Source of the DNA: Erwinia pyri
GTDB lineage: Bacteria; Pseudomonadota; Gammaproteobacteria; Enterobacterales; Enterobacteriaceae
Length of the DNA stretch: 64,000 bases
NCBI RefSeq assembly: GCF_030758455.1
Contig: NZ_CP132353.1
Span: forward strand, 744,001-808,000
Direction of reading: 5' to 3'
This document shows positions 25,742 to 33,872 of this stretch, in pieces; the stretch's first letter is position 1, and every line of letters starts with the position of its first letter. The translations under genes and the position numbers were made by a program. The notes below the pieces were generated by a model. It was not told the DNA's origin. It was given only the letters and a program-made list of their open reading frames with translations, and made no database searches.

Positions 25742-27271
25742 TTACTGCGCAGGCATGCCCGGCCAGACGCCGGGGCCAATCGGCAGGCCCAGCGCATACC
25801 ACGCCAGCAGCAGCAGGATCCAGACGCTGAAGAACACCAGCGGATAGGGCACGATCAGCATGTAATAGGTACCCAGTTGGGCATCTTTACGGTAACGCTG
25901 CAGGAAGCCCAGGAACAGCGGCAGGAAAGGGGACATTGGGGCCAGCGGCAGCACCGAAGAGTCTGCAATACGGAAAATCATCTGCGCGAAAGCGGGATGG
26001 AAGCCCAGCAGCATAAACATCGGCACAAATATCGGCGCCAGAATCGACCAGATAGCGGAGCCGCTGGCGATAAACATACAGAGAAACGCCGAGAGGAACA
26101 TCAGGCCGATAAACGCAGGCGCGCCGGTCATCCCTGCGGATTCAAGAATATCCGTCAGGCCTACCGCCATAAATTTGCCCATGTTGCTCCAGTTAAAGAA
26201 CGCCACAAACTGCGACAGCGGGAAGACCATCACAATAAAGCCCGCCATGCTCTTCATCGGCTCGATCAGCTGGTGCGGAACGTCATCCGGACGCTGGATC
26301 TGCCTGGTCACCACGCCGTAGGTAATAGCCACCGCAAAAAAGAACAGAATGATCAGCGGTACAATGCCCTGAATAAACGGCGAGGGAATGATTGTGCCGC
26401 TGCCAGGCTGGCGCAGCGGAGCACCTTCAGGTACCACCAGCAGCGCCACCAGGCCGATAAAAATCAGCGCGGCCAGGCCGCTCATCAGCAGCCCACGGTT
26501 TTGTAACGGCGTCAGCTTTGCCAGCTTCTCTTCACGGTTGCCATGCCAGGCTGGCAGGCGCGGCTCAACAAATTTATCGGTTAACAGGCCGCCCGCAATC
26601 GTCAGCACCACCACTGAGGAAGCCATAAAGAACCAGTTATCCACCACGCTGACGTGCACCGTGTCGCTGACCGCTTTCGCCGCCTCGCTACTGATGCCGG
26701 AGAGCAGTACGTCGGTAGTGACAATCAGCAGGTTGGCCGTAAAACCGGAAGCTACCCCGGCGATAGCGGCCAGCAGGCCAGCAACCGGGTGGCGCCCAAC
26801 GGCGATAAACATCAGCGCCCCCAGCGGTGGCATCACCACCAGCGCCGCATCCGAGGAGATATGGCTGAAGAAGGCGATGAACAGCACCATGTAGCTGGCA
26901 TAACGGGCGCTGACAAACGACGCCATTTTATGCATCAGCGCCTGCAGCAGACCGACCTTCTCCGCCAGCCCGGCACCGATCATCAGTGCGAGGATCGATC
27001 CCAGCGGGGCGAAGCCGCTGAAGTTTTTGATGATATTCGGCAGGATCCACTGGATGCCCGCCACGCTGAGCAGATTCTTTACCCGGATCAATTCGCCGTT
27101 GGCCGGGTTTTTCACCGAGACATTCAGCCAGGAGAGCAGGGCGGTGGCTACCATCAGCACCACGATCAGATAGACGAACAGCAGGAACGGATTGGGGATT
27201 TTATTGCCGACGCGCTCAATCCAGTAAAAAATCTTGCCCGGGCTTTTTCCCGGAGTGGTTGCTTCACTCAT
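25742..27271 (-). CDS. abgT: p-Aminobenzoyl-glutamate transporter, AbgT family
   Basis: A 509-residue inner membrane protein with 11-13 hydrophobic segments, matching AbgT in length (E. coli 508 aa) and blocks: IERVGNKIPNPFLLFVYLI, SHISSDAALVVMPPLGAL and IADSSVLPLAPMSPFLP. It takes up p-aminobenzoyl-glutamate, a folate breakdown product. It lies downstream of abgA, but the gene that normally stands between them, abgB, has been reduced to a remnant (27378-27518). Confidence 0.92.
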   Translation of the reverse strand: MSEATTPGKSPGKIFYWIERVGNKIPNPFLLFVYLIVVLMVATALLSWLNVSVKNPANGELIRVKNLLSVAGIQWILPNIIKNFSGFAPLGSILALMIGAGLAEKVGLLQALMHKMASFVSARYASYMVLFIAFFSHISSDAALVVMPPLGALMFIAVGRHPVAGLLAAIAGVASGFTANLLIVTTDVLLSGISSEAAKAVSDTVHVSVVDNWFFMASSVVVLTIAGGLLTDKFVEPRLPAWHGNREEKLAKLTPLQNRGLLMSGLAALIFIGLVALLVVPEGAPLRQPGSGTIIPSPFIQGIVPLIILFFFAVAITYGVVTRQIQRPDDVPHQLIEPMKSMAGFIVMVFPLSQFVAFFNWSNMGKFMAVGLTDILESAGMTGAPAFIGLMFLSAFLCMFIASGSAIWSILAPIFVPMFMLLGFHPAFAQMIFRIADSSVLPLAPMSPFLPLFLGFLQRYRKDAQLGTYYMLIVPYPLVFFSVWILLLLAWYALGLPIGPGVWPGMPAQ

Positions 27272-27319
27272 GCATTACCCTCTGATCTTGGTTGTGTTTG
27301 CTTATGCTTATAATTTTAG

Positions 27320-27339
27320 GGCTGGGATCTTGCCCAGCC
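27320..27339. repeat. Hairpin between the abgB remnant and abgT
   Basis: GGCTGGG / CCCAGCC, 7-bp stem with a 6-base loop, 48 bp upstream of abgT. No T tract follows on the minus strand, so it probably does not stop transcription into abgT. Confidence 0.45.
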
Positions 27340-27377
27340 TCGGGTCTGACGGCGGTGCTAAGCCAGCGGCGAAGGGG

Positions 27378-27518
27378 CTACCCCAGCCGGGATCGGGCAG
27401 AGAAGGTTTCAGTGAAGCGCGTATCGGGATGCTCCCAGACAGCATCGTTCAGGGCGGTGAAGTGGGCCTGGTTCTGCTCAATGTAGTGCGCCATAAAGGC
27501 GCTGAATTCGGCAGACAT
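27378..27518 (-). pseudogene. abgB: abgB remnant, 46 codons
   Basis: An ATG overlaps the abgA stop by one base (GTAATG, behind GAGGAGG), exactly where abgB starts in abgABT operons. The first about 40 codons (ending HPDTRFTETFSA) match the AbgB N-terminus, whose counterpart in E. coli reads WDHPETRFEEFWSA; after this the frame goes RSRLG then stops. The other roughly 430 residues, including all metal ligands, are missing. This is the result of an internal deletion, so the p-aminobenzoyl-glutamate hydrolase heterodimer cannot form from this locus. Confidence 0.8.
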
Positions 27519-28834
27519 TACGCCTCCTCCCGGAAGTCCTGAATGTTGAAGGCGAGCGCCGCCAGGGTTTTCACCGCGGTTGCCATTACCTGTTCATTGA
27601 AATCAAACTTCTCGTTATGGTGCCCGGCGCTCAACTCCGTGCCAAAAATGATGTAGGAAGCCTGGCCGCCCAGCTCTTTAACCCGTTCCATCATATAGGT
27701 GGCATCTTCCGAACCGGCTGCCTGCTCCCGCTTATCCACCAGCGAGGTGAGTTCCGGGATCTGGCCTGCCTGCTGGCGAATGAAGTTGACCCAGGGCTGC
27801 GTGGGCTGGCTGCTGCGGGCGGCGCCCATTAGCGCGATCTCGTGCTGAACGTCATACATCGCGGCGGCGCCAGCCAGCGCCTGAAGGGCTTTCTGGTAGA
27901 TAAAATCGTTAATTTCATTGGTGGCGCCCCGGGTTTCCACCTTCATAAAGGCGCGGTCGGCAACCACATTCCGGCCTGTTCCCGCCTGCAAAACGCCTAC
28001 GTTAATGCGGGAGCTGCCGCCGCTGTGCTGGGGTAGCGTGTGCAGCGCCAGCGTAGCCTGGGCGGCGGCAAGCAGCGCATTATTACCCTCTTCGGGACGG
28101 GCTCCGGCATGGGAGGCCACGCCGCGAAAGGTGACATCCAGCTTGGTGGTCGCCATAAAGCTGTCGTTTCCGCAAACCAGTTCACCCGCCGGAACGCCGG
28201 TGCCGATGTGGATAGCGGTAAAGAAGTCGACATCATCAAGCACGCCTGCGGCCACCATCGATTTAGCGCCGCGCGTACCCTCTTCGGCAGGCTGGAAGAT
28301 CAGTTTAATTGTCCCGGTCAGGCGCGACTCAAACTGCTTCAGGACCTGCGCCAGGCCCAGACCAATAGTGGTATGCCCGTCATGACCGCAGGCATGCATC
28401 ATCCCTTCATTGCAGGAGGCGAACCCTTCGGCAAAGGGGCGGTGCTCCGGTTCCTGCAGCTCGATTACGTCAAGGGCGTCCATATCCACACGAAAAGCGA
28501 TGACCGGACCGGGGCGGCCCGTTTCCAGCGTGGCGACGATGCCGCAAAATCCGCCGGAGAAATGTGACAGCCACTGCGGCAGCGCGCCCTGACTCAGCGC
28601 ACGCTGCTCCTGTTGCGCCAGCACTTCCGCAGAGGGCAATCCCATACGGCTCTGTGCATCAATCACCTCCCGGCCCAGCTTCAGGGAGTAGCCTAACCGG
28701 TGCAGTTCTTCTGCCACCAGCGTGGCGGTGCGGAATTCCAGCCAGCCCGACTCGGCAAATTTATGCAGGTCACGGCGTCGCTCTTGCAGAGCAGGGGTAA
28801 TTTCACGGACAAAATCGGCAACAGCTTGATCCAT
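27518..28834 (-). CDS. abgA: p-Aminobenzoyl-glutamate hydrolase subunit A
   Basis: A 438-residue M20-family amidohydrolase, nearly the length of E. coli AbgA (436). Metal-site blocks are RVDMDALDV and MMHACGHDGHTTIGLGLA, with the catalytic EE in PAEEGTRGAK. In E. coli, AbgA works with AbgB to split p-aminobenzoyl-glutamate to p-aminobenzoate and glutamate. Here its partner gene is truncated, so AbgA must act alone, act with another M20 protein, or be decaying. It is divergent from abgR with a 270-bp control region. Confidence 0.92.
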   Translation of the reverse strand: MDQAVADFVREITPALQERRRDLHKFAESGWLEFRTATLVAEELHRLGYSLKLGREVIDAQSRMGLPSAEVLAQQEQRALSQGALPQWLSHFSGGFCGIVATLETGRPGPVIAFRVDMDALDVIELQEPEHRPFAEGFASCNEGMMHACGHDGHTTIGLGLAQVLKQFESRLTGTIKLIFQPAEEGTRGAKSMVAAGVLDDVDFFTAIHIGTGVPAGELVCGNDSFMATTKLDVTFRGVASHAGARPEEGNNALLAAAQATLALHTLPQHSGGSSRINVGVLQAGTGRNVVADRAFMKVETRGATNEINDFIYQKALQALAGAAAMYDVQHEIALMGAARSSQPTQPWVNFIRQQAGQIPELTSLVDKREQAAGSEDATYMMERVKELGGQASYIIFGTELSAGHHNEKFDFNEQVMATAVKTLAALAFNIQDFREEA

Positions 28835-29104
28835 TTTCTCTTCCTCGGAATGACAGGATAAATTTCGCAGGCAGCGAAACAGGCCCGAAATTTATCAGGG
28901 ATGTAAAAAACGTGTTCTGGGTCGTAATACGGCAACTGCTGCGCCGCAATCAGTCAGTACGATGCTGCGTTGGGGAACATTTGGCCTGGAGAAAAGCCGG
29001 ATGAAAACGGTCTCTTTTTTGACTTTACACAGTGGCAGCAGAGGTAAGAAGATGCCAATATCTTTTTACTGATAAACAGTGGTTATCATCCAGCCAGAGG
29101 ATTT

Positions 29105-30028
29105 ATGCCTGCTTCCATTAAGCTCCATCAGCTCCGTGCTTTTGTTGATGTTACCCGGGAAGGCAGCATTCGCGCCGCTGCCCGGGCGTCCGGTTTGTCG
29201 CAGCCAGCCTTAACAAAATCGATTCAGGAACTGGAGGAAGTCCTTGGCGCACGGCTGTTTATCCGCCGCAGGCAGGGGGTGGTGCTGACGGATATAGGAG
29301 ATAACTTTTTCCAGCACGCCAGCCTGATCCTTGAGGAGCTGAGGGTTGCTCAGGAGGATATTCAGCAGCGTCTGGGGCAGGCTGGCGGGACGGTGAATAT
29401 CGGCATAGGCGGCAGTATTGCACGCGCAATTATGCCGCAGGTGATAACTCAGTTTCATCGCCAGTACCCTAACGTAAAGGTCAGAATCGTGGAAGGGCAG
29501 CTGGTGTCGATGATCCCGGAACTGCGGCAGGGGGAGCTGGACTTCACCATCAATACCTATTATCAAAGCCATCTGGATAATGAGCTGAGCTACGAACGGC
29601 TGATGGATCGTGAATACCGGGTAGTGGTGCGCAAAGGGCATCCCTGCGAACACGCTACCTCGCTGGCAGAGTTGCAGCACTGCGACTGGACCATGCCGAC
29701 ACCTAAAGGGAGCTACTACCGCTTATTACACGAGCTGTTTACCGAGATGGGCATGGCCCCCTCTGTCAGCGTCACCTGTGAAACCTTTATGACCTGTATC
29801 AGCCTGGTGGCGCAAAGCGACTTTGTCAGCATCCTGTCGCTGGATGTTATCTCCGATCCTGTTCTCGGCAATCAGCTGGTCTCCCTGGCGATCAAGGAGA
29901 AACTGCCCAGGGCCACGTTTTATCTGATACAGCGCAAAGATATGACCTTAACCCCAATGAGCGCGCACCTTGCCAGACTGTTCCGTATGCATTGCCAGGG
30001 TGTAAAATTCCCGCTGGAGGAGCCGTAA
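29105..30028 (+). CDS. abgR: LysR-type regulator of the abg genes
   Basis: A 307-residue LysR protein. The helix-turn-helix (GSIRAAARASGLSQPALTKSI) and effector domain (GTVNIGIGGSIARAIMPQVI) are typical of AbgR, and the divergent position next to abgA is the E. coli arrangement. The 270-bp gap it shares with abgA should hold its binding site; no outstanding palindrome was picked out. Confidence 0.85.
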   Translation: MPASIKLHQLRAFVDVTREGSIRAAARASGLSQPALTKSIQELEEVLGARLFIRRRQGVVLTDIGDNFFQHASLILEELRVAQEDIQQRLGQAGGTVNIGIGGSIARAIMPQVITQFHRQYPNVKVRIVEGQLVSMIPELRQGELDFTINTYYQSHLDNELSYERLMDREYRVVVRKGHPCEHATSLAELQHCDWTMPTPKGSYYRLLHELFTEMGMAPSVSVTCETFMTCISLVAQSDFVSILSLDVISDPVLGNQLVSLAIKEKLPRATFYLIQRKDMTLTPMSAHLARLFRMHCQGVKFPLEEP

Positions 30029-30120
30029 CCCCGGGATAAGATAGCGGCAAAATGAGGGGTAAATTTTGCGTGATTACGTGATACAGTGTTTTTTATCACC
30101 CCCTTAGCAAGAGAGCAGGC

Positions 30121-30621
30121 ATGATGACGCAAACCGTGTCACTTCATCGCTATCAACCCCGTTTTCATCAGGGTGTCGTGGATCTGATTCTGCCGATCCA
30201 GACTCAGGAGTTTGGCATCGCTATCACCGCGCAACAGCAGCCGGATCTCAATGAGATAGAGGCATTTTACCAGCGCGGCATGGGCGATTTCTGGCTGGCC
30301 CTGGCGGGCGACAGAGTAGTGGGCTGCATTGGGCTAAAAGATATAGGGCAGCAGCAGGCTGCTCTGCGCAAAATGTTTGTGGCAAGCGACTTCCGGGGCA
30401 AATCTCAGGGAGTGGCGAATGCATTACTCAACACGCTGCTGGGCCATGCAAGCCAGCGAAAACTGGCGACCATCTGGTTAGGCACCACCGATAAATTCCT
30501 TGCCGCACACCGTTTTTACGAGAAAAACGGCTTCCGGGAAGTGAGCGTAACCGCTCTGCCAGAAGCCTTCCCGCTGATGGCGGTGGACAGTAAATTTTAC
30601 TCTCTCTCTATGCCAAAATAG
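30121..30621 (+). CDS. GNAT family N-acetyltransferase
   Basis: A 166-residue GNAT enzyme. The acetyl-CoA pyrophosphate loop region reads LRKMFVASDFRGKSQGVANALL, with the C-terminal HRFYEKNGFREV motif also standard. The acceptor is unknown. Two adjacent ATG codons (30121 and 30124) are both possible. A strong bidirectional terminator follows, separating it from ftnA. Confidence 0.85.
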   Translation: MMTQTVSLHRYQPRFHQGVVDLILPIQTQEFGIAITAQQQPDLNEIEAFYQRGMGDFWLALAGDRVVGCIGLKDIGQQQAALRKMFVASDFRGKSQGVANALLNTLLGHASQRKLATIWLGTTDKFLAAHRFYEKNGFREVSVTALPEAFPLMAVDSKFYSLSMPK

Positions 30622-30682
30622 TCGCGCAGACCACCCGCTACTCGCTTGCAGTGGCTGTCAGAGAAGCAGGGCAGTAACCATT

Positions 30683-30710
30683 AAAAAAGGAGGCTTGCGC
30701 CTCCTTTTTT
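30683..30710. terminator. Bidirectional intrinsic terminator (GNAT / ftnA)
   Basis: AAAAAAGGAGGC - TTGC - GCCTCCTTTTTT: perfect 12-bp stem with A and T runs, functional on both strands, between convergent genes. Confidence 0.9.
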
Positions 30711-30770
30711 ATAGCCACTTTTGCTGCTCATCCTGCGGTCTGTATCAGGCAGGGAAGTCAGCAATAATCC

Positions 30771-31280
30771 TTAAGCCTCTGGATTACTGGTGTTGCTCAT
30801 CTTCATCAAATCTTTATCCACGAAGAACATACCCTGACCACCGGTACCAACCAGCGCCAGCTTATCCAGCACAGATTTGAACAGCTTCTCTTCTTCATGC
30901 TGCTCAGAAACGTACCACTGCAGGAAGTTAAAGGTGGAGTAGTCCTGTGTGGTCATCGCTGCGTGCGCCAGTTCGTTGATTTTGCCGGTGATCAGCTTCT
31001 CGTGCTCATAAGCCTGCTCCAGCACTTCATTCAGTGAGTTAAACGTCACTGGCGGTGCAGCAATGCTGCCCAGGACCGGCATGGCGCCGGTGTCGCTCAG
31101 ATAGTTGAACAGACGCTGCATATGCTGCATCTCTTCCACAGAGTGCTCGTGCATGAAGGAGGCAGCCCCTTCAAACCCCTTATCCGCACACCAGGCGCTC
31201 ATCTGCAAATAGAGATTGGCAGAATAAAACTCCAGGTTTAACTGGTCATTCAGTTTAGCGATCATATCGGCAGTCAGCAT
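30771..31280 (-). CDS. ftnA: Non-haem ferritin
   Basis: A 169-residue ferritin. Ferroxidase ligands are visible: Glu17 (LEFYSANLY), Glu50 and His53 (HSVEEMQHM), and Glu in YEHEKLI and QHEEEKL. It stores iron as a 24-mer in the cytosol. ATG 31280 follows TGGAGCC; an in-frame codon 37 residues upstream lacks ferritin character. The upstream gap holds GTGATAATTATTAC (31404-31417), a palindromic AT-rich block that could be a Fur-type site, as expected for ftnA, but the match is loose. Confidence 0.95.
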   Translation of the reverse strand: MLTADMIAKLNDQLNLEFYSANLYLQMSAWCADKGFEGAASFMHEHSVEEMQHMQRLFNYLSDTGAMPVLGSIAAPPVTFNSLNEVLEQAYEHEKLITGKINELAHAAMTTQDYSTFNFLQWYVSEQHEEEKLFKSVLDKLALVGTGGQGMFFVDKDLMKMSNTSNPEA

Positions 31281-31924
31281 AGTGGCTCCATCAGGCAAGA
31301 GAAATAAATTTAAAAGAGTAATTGGGCGTATTATGCACTTCTGTTGCGGAAATAAAAACCGTTTGTTGGAATTATTATGAGCGCATAACATTATGAAACT
31401 TAAGTGATAATTATTACGGCATGAATGTTACTTATTCCATTATTCAAATGGTTTTGATAACCATTCTTATTGTTATCTGGTGCGGAAAAACAGCGTCCGC
31501 TCGCGCTGTAAAAAGAGTAAAAATAAGTTTTCCCTTACTGAGTAAGGGAAAATATCACGATTCCATCATCAGAAGATCGAGAATAGCCAGGGCAGGGCTT
31601 CGCCGTGCTTTGGTACTTAACCACGTCTGAGAGTAAAGGAGTACCATTAACGGCAAGAGATAGATCTTACGATGGCCTGATGGCAGCAGAGTATGGCGTG
31701 CTATGGCAAACCTGGTTTTGCGCAGGCTCAACTGATGGAAGCCTTCAACGCGAAACGCTGCTCTTTCCGCAATACCGGCGATAAAATTCGGGGAAATATT
31801 ATTTTTTTTGCAATTAAAAGGAAAATATATTTTTTTAAAAGCGCGGAGAGGAAATTATTTTAATTTATGGGCAACAGAATGAATTAACTCAATATAAAAA
31901 ATTAAAAATATTTAATCTTTGCCA
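31281..31924. other. AT-rich gap between ftnA and the C-protein gene, no recognised gene
   Basis: 644 bp with no gene I can support. The end nearest ftnA should hold its promoter. Positions 31790-31925 are strikingly AT-rich compared with the surrounding sequence. Two short + frames occur: 31421-31630 (hydrophobic start, no Shine-Dalgarno) and 31693-31863 (57 codons, containing QLMEAFNAKRCSF); neither resembles a known protein. The composition suggests a foreign or deletion-scarred stretch. Confidence 0.6.
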
Positions 31925-32143
31925 TTAAAACTCAATCAGCGTTTTCATTTCAGTGCCAAGGCCTGCGGCCAGAACAGCAATAACTTCCAGAGTAGGGTTC
32001 CGTAAACCTCGTTCAATACCAGAAACATAGGTCCGATCCAGCCCGCATTTTAATGCGAATGCTTCTTGCGACAAGCCTGCCTGCAGTCTGAGTTGTTTAA
32101 CTCTTTTTCCAAAAAGAACTTTGGTGGTGTTTAGCTTTTCCAT
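31925..32143 (-). CDS. Restriction-modification controller (C-protein) type Xre regulator, orphan
   Basis: A 72-residue single-domain helix-turn-helix protein. The core GLSQEAFALKCGLDRTYVSG then IERGLRNPTLE is the recognition region of C proteins such as C.Esp1396I and C.AhdI (LDRTYxSGIER). Length also fits. Just upstream lies a tandem C-box operator (32166-32191). C proteins time the expression of restriction and modification genes; none is present within the window, the gene is followed by an AT-rich stretch, and its divergent neighbour is an Nlp-like regulator. A generic Xre regulator is the alternative, but the operator makes that less likely. Confidence 0.82.
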   Translation of the reverse strand: MEKLNTTKVLFGKRVKQLRLQAGLSQEAFALKCGLDRTYVSGIERGLRNPTLEVIAVLAAGLGTEMKTLIEF

Positions 32144-32165
32144 GCGCCCAGCATTGCGCTTTGCA

Positions 32166-32191
32166 GCCTATTAGTCCACGGACTATTAGTC
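32166..32191 (-). promoter_or_regulatory. Tandem C-box operator upstream of the C-protein gene
   Basis: On the minus strand: GACTAATAGTC, then CGTG, then GACTAATAGGC. Each 11-bp box is GACT-N3-AGTC (last one with one mismatch) and the period is 15 bp. This is the layout and even the CGTG spacer of C.AhdI/C.Esp1396I-type operators. It ends 23 bp from the ATG and overlaps the -35 position of the divergent gene. Confidence 0.78.
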
Positions 32192-32217
32192 ACAATTGAA
32201 AAATAACGTGATATGAT
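32189..32217 (+). promoter_or_regulatory. Candidate promoter of the Nlp-like gene
   Basis: GTCACA (32189-32194, 4/6) and TATGAT (32212-32217, 5/6) with a 17-bp spacer. The -35 abuts the tandem C-box and the predicted start point lies in the single C-box. Confidence 0.45.
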
Positions 32218-32220
32218 TAT

Positions 32221-32231
32221 GACTCATAGTC
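32221..32231 (+). promoter_or_regulatory. Single C-box in front of the Nlp-like gene
   Basis: GACTCATAGTC, a perfect GACT-N3-AGTC palindrome 38 bp before the ATG at 32270. R-M systems of the Esp1396I type use a single box to repress the methyltransferase gene; here the box precedes a regulator gene instead. Confidence 0.65.
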
Positions 32232-32269
32232 TACATGCAGGGCTTTAACCAGGAAAAAAGAGAGTCATT

Positions 32270-32485
32270 ATGAATAATGAGGACTGGCACCCTGCCGATA
32301 TTATTGCTGCATTAAAGAAACAAGGGACGACTTTATCCGCGCTGTCCCGAGAGTCCGGGCTGGCTTCTTCAACATTATCAAACGCTCTGCGCCGTCCCTG
32401 GCCGAAAGGCGAGCAGCTGATCGCGGCTGCGCTGGGCAAACAGCCTGAAGAGATCTGGCCAACCCGGTACAAAAGAAAAAAATAG
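32270..32485 (+). CDS. Nlp/Ner-like winged-helix regulator
   Basis: A 71-residue DNA-binding protein: WHPADIIAALKKQGTTLSAL then SSTLSNALRRPWPKGEQLI, the signature of the Ner/Nlp (SfsB) family, ending shortly after EEIWPTRY. Ner proteins are Mu-like phage repressors; the chromosomal Nlp has a minor role in sugar fermentation genes. It is divergent from the C-protein gene with a shared 126-bp operator region, so the pair may form a small regulatory circuit. Confidence 0.87.
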   Translation: MNNEDWHPADIIAALKKQGTTLSALSRESGLASSTLSNALRRPWPKGEQLIAAALGKQPEEIWPTRYKRKK

Positions 32486-32571
32486 CTTCCTGCCGCCTTC
32501 TTCTCTCTACTTTTTGCAGCATATTCAGCTCTGCGTCCCTCTCTCATTCTGAATTCCTGCGCCCTGCGTTG

Positions 32572-33777
32572 TTAAGGATGTAAGTTTTTACTCATCCAGC
32601 GCACCACCATACTGCCGAATCCGGCCAGCGTCAGCAGCATCACCACTCCCTGCCAACCCGCCAGTTCAAGGATCACGCTGCCCAGCGCCGATCCTGCAGC
32701 CATACCGACAAACACGCCGGTGAACATCAGCGCATTCAGGCGACTGCGTGCTGCCGGCTCCAGGCTGAAAATAATCGACTGGTGTGATACCAGCGTGGAC
32801 TGCACGCCGAAATCAAACCCCACCGCAGAAACCACGATCAGCGCGAGCTGGTAAGGCACGGGCAACAGCGGCAGCAGAAACATCAGCGCAAACGAGACGG
32901 TCGCCAGCGTAGTGCCGATGCGGGTCACCAGTTCCGGTCCGCGACGGTCAGCCAGTGAACCTGCAAGCGGTGCGGCCAAGGCTCCTGCCGCGCCCGCCAG
33001 CCCGAACAGGCCTGCGGTGGCGCTGCCCAGATGGTAGATCTCATGCAGCATAACGGCCAGGGTTGACCAGAAAGCGCTGAATCCTACCGAAAGCAGCGCC
33101 TGCGCCAGAGTGGCTCTGCGCAGCGCTTTATAACCACTCCACAGATGACGCATGGAGGCCAGCAGTGCCGGATAACTCATGGTGGTACTGGCAGGAATAG
33201 CAGGCAGGTTGCGCCAGATGATCAGAGTGATGGCCAGGACCATGAGCGCTGCGGCACCAAACATACTCCGCCAGCCAAAGAATTCCGCCACAAAGCCACT
33301 CAGCACCCTGGAGAGCAGAATGCCCAGCAGGAGGCCGGTCATCACTGTGCCGACCGTTTTACCCCGCCGGGCAGCAGGAGAGAGGGTAGCCGCAGCGGGA
33401 ACAATGTCCTGAGCCATAGTTGCGGTGATGCCAACCGCCAGACTCGCCACCAGCAGCATCGTGATGCCGTTGCTGAAGGCGCTCAGCAGTAAAGCCAGCG
33501 TCAGCAGAAGCCCTTTAAGAATGATGATCTGACGACGATCGTGACGATCGCCCAGCGGGGCCAGCAGCAAAATACCCAGCGCGTAACCAATCTGGGTAAG
33601 GGTGGGAACCAGCCCAACCGTACTGACGCCCGCATGCAGTTCGTTAACCAGGATCCCCAGCATCGGCTGGCTGTAATAGATGGCGGCGACGGCAAAGCCT
33701 GCGCCGGTAGCAAGCATAAAGACGGTACGGCCTGTCAGGCCATTTTCCTGCAGGGAGGCGGTTTCAGCTAAGGACAT
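32572..33777 (-). CDS. MFS transporter (12 TM)
   Basis: A 401-residue major facilitator with about 12 hydrophobic segments. The loop 2-3 motif appears as APLGDRHDRRQIII and the second-half equivalent as GSLADRRGPELVTR. The sequence falls in the DHA1-like drug/metabolite exporters. It is divergent from a LysR gene 95 bp away, the usual pairing for an inducible exporter. The cargo is not predictable. Confidence 0.85.
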   Translation of the reverse strand: MSLAETASLQENGLTGRTVFMLATGAGFAVAAIYYSQPMLGILVNELHAGVSTVGLVPTLTQIGYALGILLLAPLGDRHDRRQIIILKGLLLTLALLLSAFSNGITMLLVASLAVGITATMAQDIVPAAATLSPAARRGKTVGTVMTGLLLGILLSRVLSGFVAEFFGWRSMFGAAALMVLAITLIIWRNLPAIPASTTMSYPALLASMRHLWSGYKALRRATLAQALLSVGFSAFWSTLAVMLHEIYHLGSATAGLFGLAGAAGALAAPLAGSLADRRGPELVTRIGTTLATVSFALMFLLPLLPVPYQLALIVVSAVGFDFGVQSTLVSHQSIIFSLEPAARSRLNALMFTGVFVGMAAGSALGSVILELAGWQGVVMLLTLAGFGSMVVRWMSKNLHP

Positions 33778-33872
33778 GATGTTGGCTCATTGAGTGATGA
33801 TGATCACATTTTTACCCTATTCTCCGGCAATGGGTAGTCCTCTGGCGGGTAAAACTGTTATACGCTGGACGC

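Noticed and set aside
31421..31630. 69-codon frame starting with a hydrophobic stretch
   Set aside because: No Shine-Dalgarno, no family resemblance, and it runs into low-quality sequence.
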